From the NCBI GenBank assembly GCA_002068375.1, contig MVZL01000063.1:1-7109 (forward strand): DNA of 7,109 nucleotides, given 5' to 3'. The number at the start of each line of letters is the position of its first letter. Position 1 is the stretch's first letter. Made by a program: the position numbers and the translations under genes. This stretch comes from Tenericutes bacterium ADurb.BinA155 (lineage in GTDB: Bacteria; Bacillota_I; Bacilli_A; RFN20; CAG-826). The notes beneath the pieces are model-generated. The model was not told where the DNA came from, made no database searches, and saw only the letters and a list, made by a program, of their open reading frames with translations. This document shows positions 4,757 through 7,109 of this stretch, piece by piece.

Positions 4757-5560
4757 ATGAAGACCGTAATCATCCGCCAAGAAGAGAAAGCCGATTACCC
4801 CGGAAGCGAAGCGATGGTGCGCCGGGCATTTTATAACCGCCAAAATCCGGGATGCGTCGAACATTATCTTCTCCATATCCTAAGGGAAAGCTCCGATTAT
4901 CTTCCCGCTTATTCTTTCCTCGCCGAAGTAGAAGGAAGAATCGTGGGAGCGATCTATTTCAGCAAAGCCTTCATCAAAACCGCAAAGGGCGATGTCCCGA
5001 TCGTAACCTTTGGTCCTCTTGCCGTTGACCCCCTCTATCAGGGATTAGGGATTGGACGGCAGCTATTCGAGAAGAGCGTGTCGCTTCTCCGAAAGAGTCC
5101 CTATCCTGGAATCGTAATCTATGGGGAGCCGAACTACTACCCGCGATTAGGGTTCCAACGGGCCAAACTTTTTGGTATCACCGATCCCGAGGGCAATGTC
5201 TATGACCCCCTCATGGTCTATGAGTTACGAAAAGATGGATTCAAAGGCGTTCAAGGCCAGCTCTTTGAATCGCCCGTTTTTGAAAAAGGAAACGAGCCCA
5301 AAGCCGTGGCGGCCTTCGATCTCCTCTTCCCACCCTACCCGAAACTGAAAGTCCCGGCCCAGTGGCTTCATGAAACCAATCTAGGGCAAGTCGAAAAGAT
5401 CGAAGGGTCACTTTATCAAATCCGTTTTTGGGAGATTCTAATCCCGGCGAAGCTCGCTGAAGGCTATGCCGCAAGAACCCCGCAGGTCGGCGATTACATC
5501 ACGTTCTTCTGGAAACGGAACGCCATCAGCCTGATTCAAACGCTCGAGATCCCAGAATAA
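4757..5560 (+). CDS. GNAT-family N-acetyltransferase (YhbS-like) with C-terminal extension
   Basis: This is a cytosolic acetyl-CoA-dependent acyltransferase of 267 residues. Residues 1-155 form a GNAT fold. VEGRIVGAIYFSK (58-70) makes strands 2-3, and FGPLAVDPLYQGLGIGRQL (85-103) is motif A, with the acetyl-CoA pyrophosphate loop Q95-x-x-G98-x-G100. IVIYGEPNYYPRLGF (119-133) matches the Y-Y-x-R-x-G-F signature of the YhbS-like branch. Most single-domain GNATs end near 150-170 residues. The remaining 100 or so form an extra domain, LFPPYPKLKVP (190-200) then a beta-rich stretch ending in WKRNAISLIQTLEI (252-265), that I cannot assign. The substrate cannot be read from sequence; amines, aminoglycosides or tRNA are all known for relatives. 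It stands alone, converging on the AraC-type regulator across a shared terminator. Start chosen by the -10 box six bases upstream. Confidence 0.85.
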   Translation: MKTVIIRQEEKADYPGSEAMVRRAFYNRQNPGCVEHYLLHILRESSDYLPAYSFLAEVEGRIVGAIYFSKAFIKTAKGDVPIVTFGPLAVDPLYQGLGIGRQLFEKSVSLLRKSPYPGIVIYGEPNYYPRLGFQRAKLFGITDPEGNVYDPLMVYELRKDGFKGVQGQLFESPVFEKGNEPKAVAAFDLLFPPYPKLKVPAQWLHETNLGQVEKIEGSLYQIRFWEILIPAKLAEGYAARTPQVGDYITFFWKRNAISLIQTLEIPE

Positions 5561-5645
5561 GGAAGCCTCTTTCGGCCGAAGAAAGGGGTTATTAGAGGCA
5601 AAGGCCTCACCTTGAGACGAACGGGGATTCCGGAGAGAAAAAGGG

Positions 5646-5690
5646 AGAAAAAAATCGGGCGCCGGTTTCGCGGGAGCCCGATTCTTTCTT
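5646..5690. terminator. Bidirectional terminator between convergent genes
   Basis: An 8-bp stem AATCGGGC (5653-5660) pairs with GCCCGATT (5676-5683) around a 15-base loop. On the minus strand it is followed by an unbroken seven-T run, and on the plus strand by TTCTTTCTTTG. It ends the AraC-type gene cleanly and can also stop read-through from the acetyltransferase. A second inverted repeat at 5565-5599 (GCCTCT/AGAGGC) has no T-run. Confidence 0.85.
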
Positions 5691-5694
5691 TGTC

Positions 5695-6567
5695 TTATTT
5701 GCGGCGGATCGGCAGCCAAATCTCACTCTGGTAATGGGGATCGTCCATCGGCATGTCGCTATAGAACTCGATGTCGATGTTTTCCGATAACTCGTATTCG
5801 GTGTGGGCTGGTAACCATTCGTGCCAGATCGCGGTGTTGACCGACTGCATCGAGCCCGGAAGCGGACCGACACATTTGAACTTGGCCCAAAGCGAGGCCG
5901 GGATCTTTCGGGTCTTAAAGCCTTCCGGAACCTTCTCGCCATGGTATTCCCCGGCGATCAGGTACTCGAAATCCGCTTTCCCGTCATTGACGCAGACGCC
6001 GAATTCGCCGATCCGGGCTTTCTTCACGAGCGGGAAATGAGGATAAGACGGCCGGCAGATCTTTTGGATGGTTTCGCCCCAAAAGGCGGGAATTTTACCA
6101 TAGGCTTCATCGAAAGAGAAGCGACGGCTCACTCCGAGAATCTCGAAGGCTTTCATCTCGACGATTTGATAATCCATTTGATGTCCTCCTTGGATTAACG
6201 ACGACACCACTAACGGCAAGAATGGCTTGATCTTGGCATGGTCTTTCCGCGCTTGCTTAGGCGTAACTCCGGCAAAGCGAGAAAAGGCCTTGCTGAAGCC
6301 TTCTGGGGTCGCATAGTGGTATTGATAGGCCACGTCGATGATCTTGCGCGAAGGATCGGCCGAGAGGTCGAGGATGGCTTGATAGAGCTGGCGATCCCGG
6401 ATATATTCCGTGAGACTCAGCCCGGTGACGCCCTTCCAAATTCGCATGAAATGGTAAGGCGAGATGGCCACGTGCTCGGCTACATCCGCATAGGAAAGGC
6501 CATCCTCGAGATGGCTTTCGATATAGCGGACGGCTTCGCTAAGGGTTTCGATGTAGTCCATGGCCAT
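5695..6567 (-). CDS. AraC-family regulator with GyrI-like ligand-binding domain
   Basis: This is a DNA-binding transcription factor of the Rob/YdeE-like architecture: N-terminal AraC DNA-binding domain, C-terminal GyrI-like effector domain. HTH 1 is LSYADVAEHVAISPYHFMRI (24-43). HTH 2 is IIDVAYQYHYATPEGFSKAF (76-95), followed by the conserved FAGVTPKQAR (98-107). Residues 131-290 form the GyrI-like beta barrel, ending in the characteristic E282-I-W-L-P-I strand and including a buried-type W249-H-E-W-L segment. Relatives bind hydrophobic or cationic small molecules and switch on efflux or stress genes. The longest frame starts at the ATG at 6567, directly after TATGAT. A second in-frame ATG at 6561 lies exactly six bases after that box, as in the other leaderless genes, and is probably the real start (288 residues). 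No Shine-Dalgarno is present. A dyad sits inside the promoter, suggesting autoregulation. A cation/proton antiporter gene lies upstream on the same strand. Confidence 0.85.
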   Translation of the reverse strand: MAMDYIETLSEAVRYIESHLEDGLSYADVAEHVAISPYHFMRIWKGVTGLSLTEYIRDRQLYQAILDLSADPSRKIIDVAYQYHYATPEGFSKAFSRFAGVTPKQARKDHAKIKPFLPLVVSSLIQGGHQMDYQIVEMKAFEILGVSRRFSFDEAYGKIPAFWGETIQKICRPSYPHFPLVKKARIGEFGVCVNDGKADFEYLIAGEYHGEKVPEGFKTRKIPASLWAKFKCVGPLPGSMQSVNTAIWHEWLPAHTEYELSENIDIEFYSDMPMDDPHYQSEIWLPIRRK

Positions 6568-6601
6568 ATCATAGGGTGAAGAGCTTCACCGTTCTTGTCA
6601 A
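6568..6601 (-). promoter_or_regulatory. Promoter of the AraC-type gene with long spacer
   Basis: On the minus strand a perfect TTGACA (6601-6596) is separated from TATGAT (6573-6568) by 22 bp, longer than the usual 16-19. Such long spacers need DNA distortion or an activator, as in MerR-type promoters with 19-20 bp. The spacer is nearly filled by the dyad at 6575-6590. The -10 box ends six bases before the ATG at 6561. Confidence 0.5.
6575..6590. promoter_or_regulatory. Operator dyad GGTGAAG-AG-CTTCACC, with two outlying half-sites
   Basis: A perfect 7-bp inverted repeat with a 2-base centre lies between the -35 and -10 boxes of the AraC-type gene. Related half-sites GTTCACC (6617-6623) and GGTGAAC (6656-6662) occur in the same intergenic gap, close to the stop of the antiporter gene. 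Four GGTGAA half-sites within 90 bp make a protein-binding cluster likely. The binder is probably the regulator itself, but this is inferred. Confidence 0.5.
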
Positions 6602-6672
6602 TTCTTGCTCTCTTTTGTTCACCAAAGAAGTCGGGGCCTGCCTTAAAAAGAGGGGGGTGAACGTTCTTTCGG

Positions 6673-7109
6673 TTATTCCTTACGCTTTTCCCGATTGGGC
6701 CCCATTCCATCGATTTGGCCAGCCCGAATCAAGGCTTCTTTCGTTAAGAAAGCGCCAATGATGTTATAAAGAATCGTGGTCGAGAGGATGGCACAGACGA
6801 CGATATCGCCATAGCTATATCCTCCAGCGAAGGGGGCAGTCAGTTGTTGACCGCTCGTGGTCGCTAAGCCAATCGCGACTCCGGCTTGAGGAAGGAGCAT
6901 CAGTCCCAAATACTTTCGGATCATCGGGTCGCAGTTCTTTTCGCTGAAGCTCCCGAGATAGGCTCCGGCCCATTTTCCGAGGGATCGCATGAAGAAATAG
7001 AGAATAGCCAAAGGAAGAAACATGAGAAGAAGGGCCGGATCGCGGTAGTAGATCGACATGTCGAGTTCCGCTCCCGAGATCAAGAAGAACATCATGAAAA
7101 GAGGCGGGG
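6673..7109 (-). CDS. Cation/proton antiporter, CPA2 (Kef-type) membrane domain, C-terminal part
   Basis: The gene runs off the right edge; 144 codons are visible, ending at TAA 6673-6675. Several membrane segments are visible. The first is PPLFMMFFLISGAELD, the conserved helix with its acidic residue found in Kef/CPA2 exchangers. The second is a long hydrophobic stretch around LLLMFLPLAILYFFMRSLGK. Next comes LGLMLLPQAGVAIGLATT, the counterpart of the glycine-rich helix near the family's C-terminal end, and last YGDIVVCAILSTTILYNIIG. The protein would exchange Na+ or K+ for protons across the cytoplasmic membrane. It ends soon after the last helix with a short charged tail (GPNREKRKE), so no RCK/TrkA_C regulatory domain follows. 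Ion specificity cannot be deduced. It lies 111 bases upstream of the AraC-type gene's likely start on the same strand, with a weak 7-bp inverted repeat between them. Confidence 0.8.
   Translation of the reverse strand, partial: PPLFMMFFLISGAELDMSIYYRDPALLLMFLPLAILYFFMRSLGKWAGAYLGSFSEKNCDPMIRKYLGLMLLPQAGVAIGLATTSGQQLTAPFAGGYSYGDIVVCAILSTTILYNIIGAFLTKEALIRAGQIDGMGPNREKRKE

Noticed and set aside
5438..6579. Open frames antisense to the acetyltransferase and AraC-type genes
   Set aside because: They overlap genes with clear domain motifs and have no start signals of their own.
1..7109. CRISPR array, transposase, rRNA, or TGA=Trp genetic code
   Set aside because: No regularly spaced long repeats, no transposase motifs or terminal inverted repeats, no rRNA-like stretch; genes use TGG for Trp and TGA as stop.

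Overview
The window looks like a piece of bacterial chromosome from a Bacillota-type organism (inference, moderate confidence). The signs are A/G-rich Shine-Dalgarno sites, TATAAT-like -10 boxes, a lipoprotein with a classic lipobox, a tRNA relic with encoded CCA, and clear stem-plus-T terminators. Trp is encoded by TGG and TGA is used as a stop, so the TGA=Trp code of many Mollicutes does not apply. No species can be named from the sequence alone.

Left part (1-1635) is a decayed, mobile-element-like border. It holds a broken minus-strand gene (71-437), clustered short repeats, and the 3' half of a tRNA-Leu(UAA) gene (625-680) with no 5' half. That is what the far end of an element integrated into the anticodon loop of this tRNA should leave behind. 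Next comes a compact HipB-like antitoxin gene (916-1137). Upstream of it are three operators of the form TATAC-N8-GTATA, spaced 40-41 bp apart; the last overlaps the -10 box. The HipA toxin that should follow is missing: after an ATGA overlap there is only a 14-codon frame, then a perfect-palindrome terminator. A second relic gene lies on the minus strand at 1164-1524.

Middle part (1561-4266) is one large minus-strand unit: promoter, leader with a three-codon mini-ORF, an 834-residue surface lipoprotein of unknown function, and a 13-bp-stem terminator. From 4267 to 4756 there are no convincing long genes, only one possible 52-codon gene with a good ribosome site.

Right part carries a GNAT-family acetyltransferase (4757-5560, plus strand). 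It converges on an AraC-type regulator with a GyrI-like ligand domain (5695-6567, minus strand) across a shared bidirectional terminator. Upstream of the regulator is the C-terminal part of a CPA2-type cation/proton antiporter (6673-7109, minus, cut by the window edge). The gap between these two minus-strand genes holds a GGTGAA-type dyad placed inside the regulator's promoter, suggesting ligand-responsive autoregulation.

A cross-cutting observation is that hipB, the acetyltransferase and the AraC regulator each have a -10-like hexamer ending exactly six bases before an ATG and no Shine-Dalgarno. This suggests leaderless mRNAs, whereas the lipoprotein uses a strong Shine-Dalgarno.
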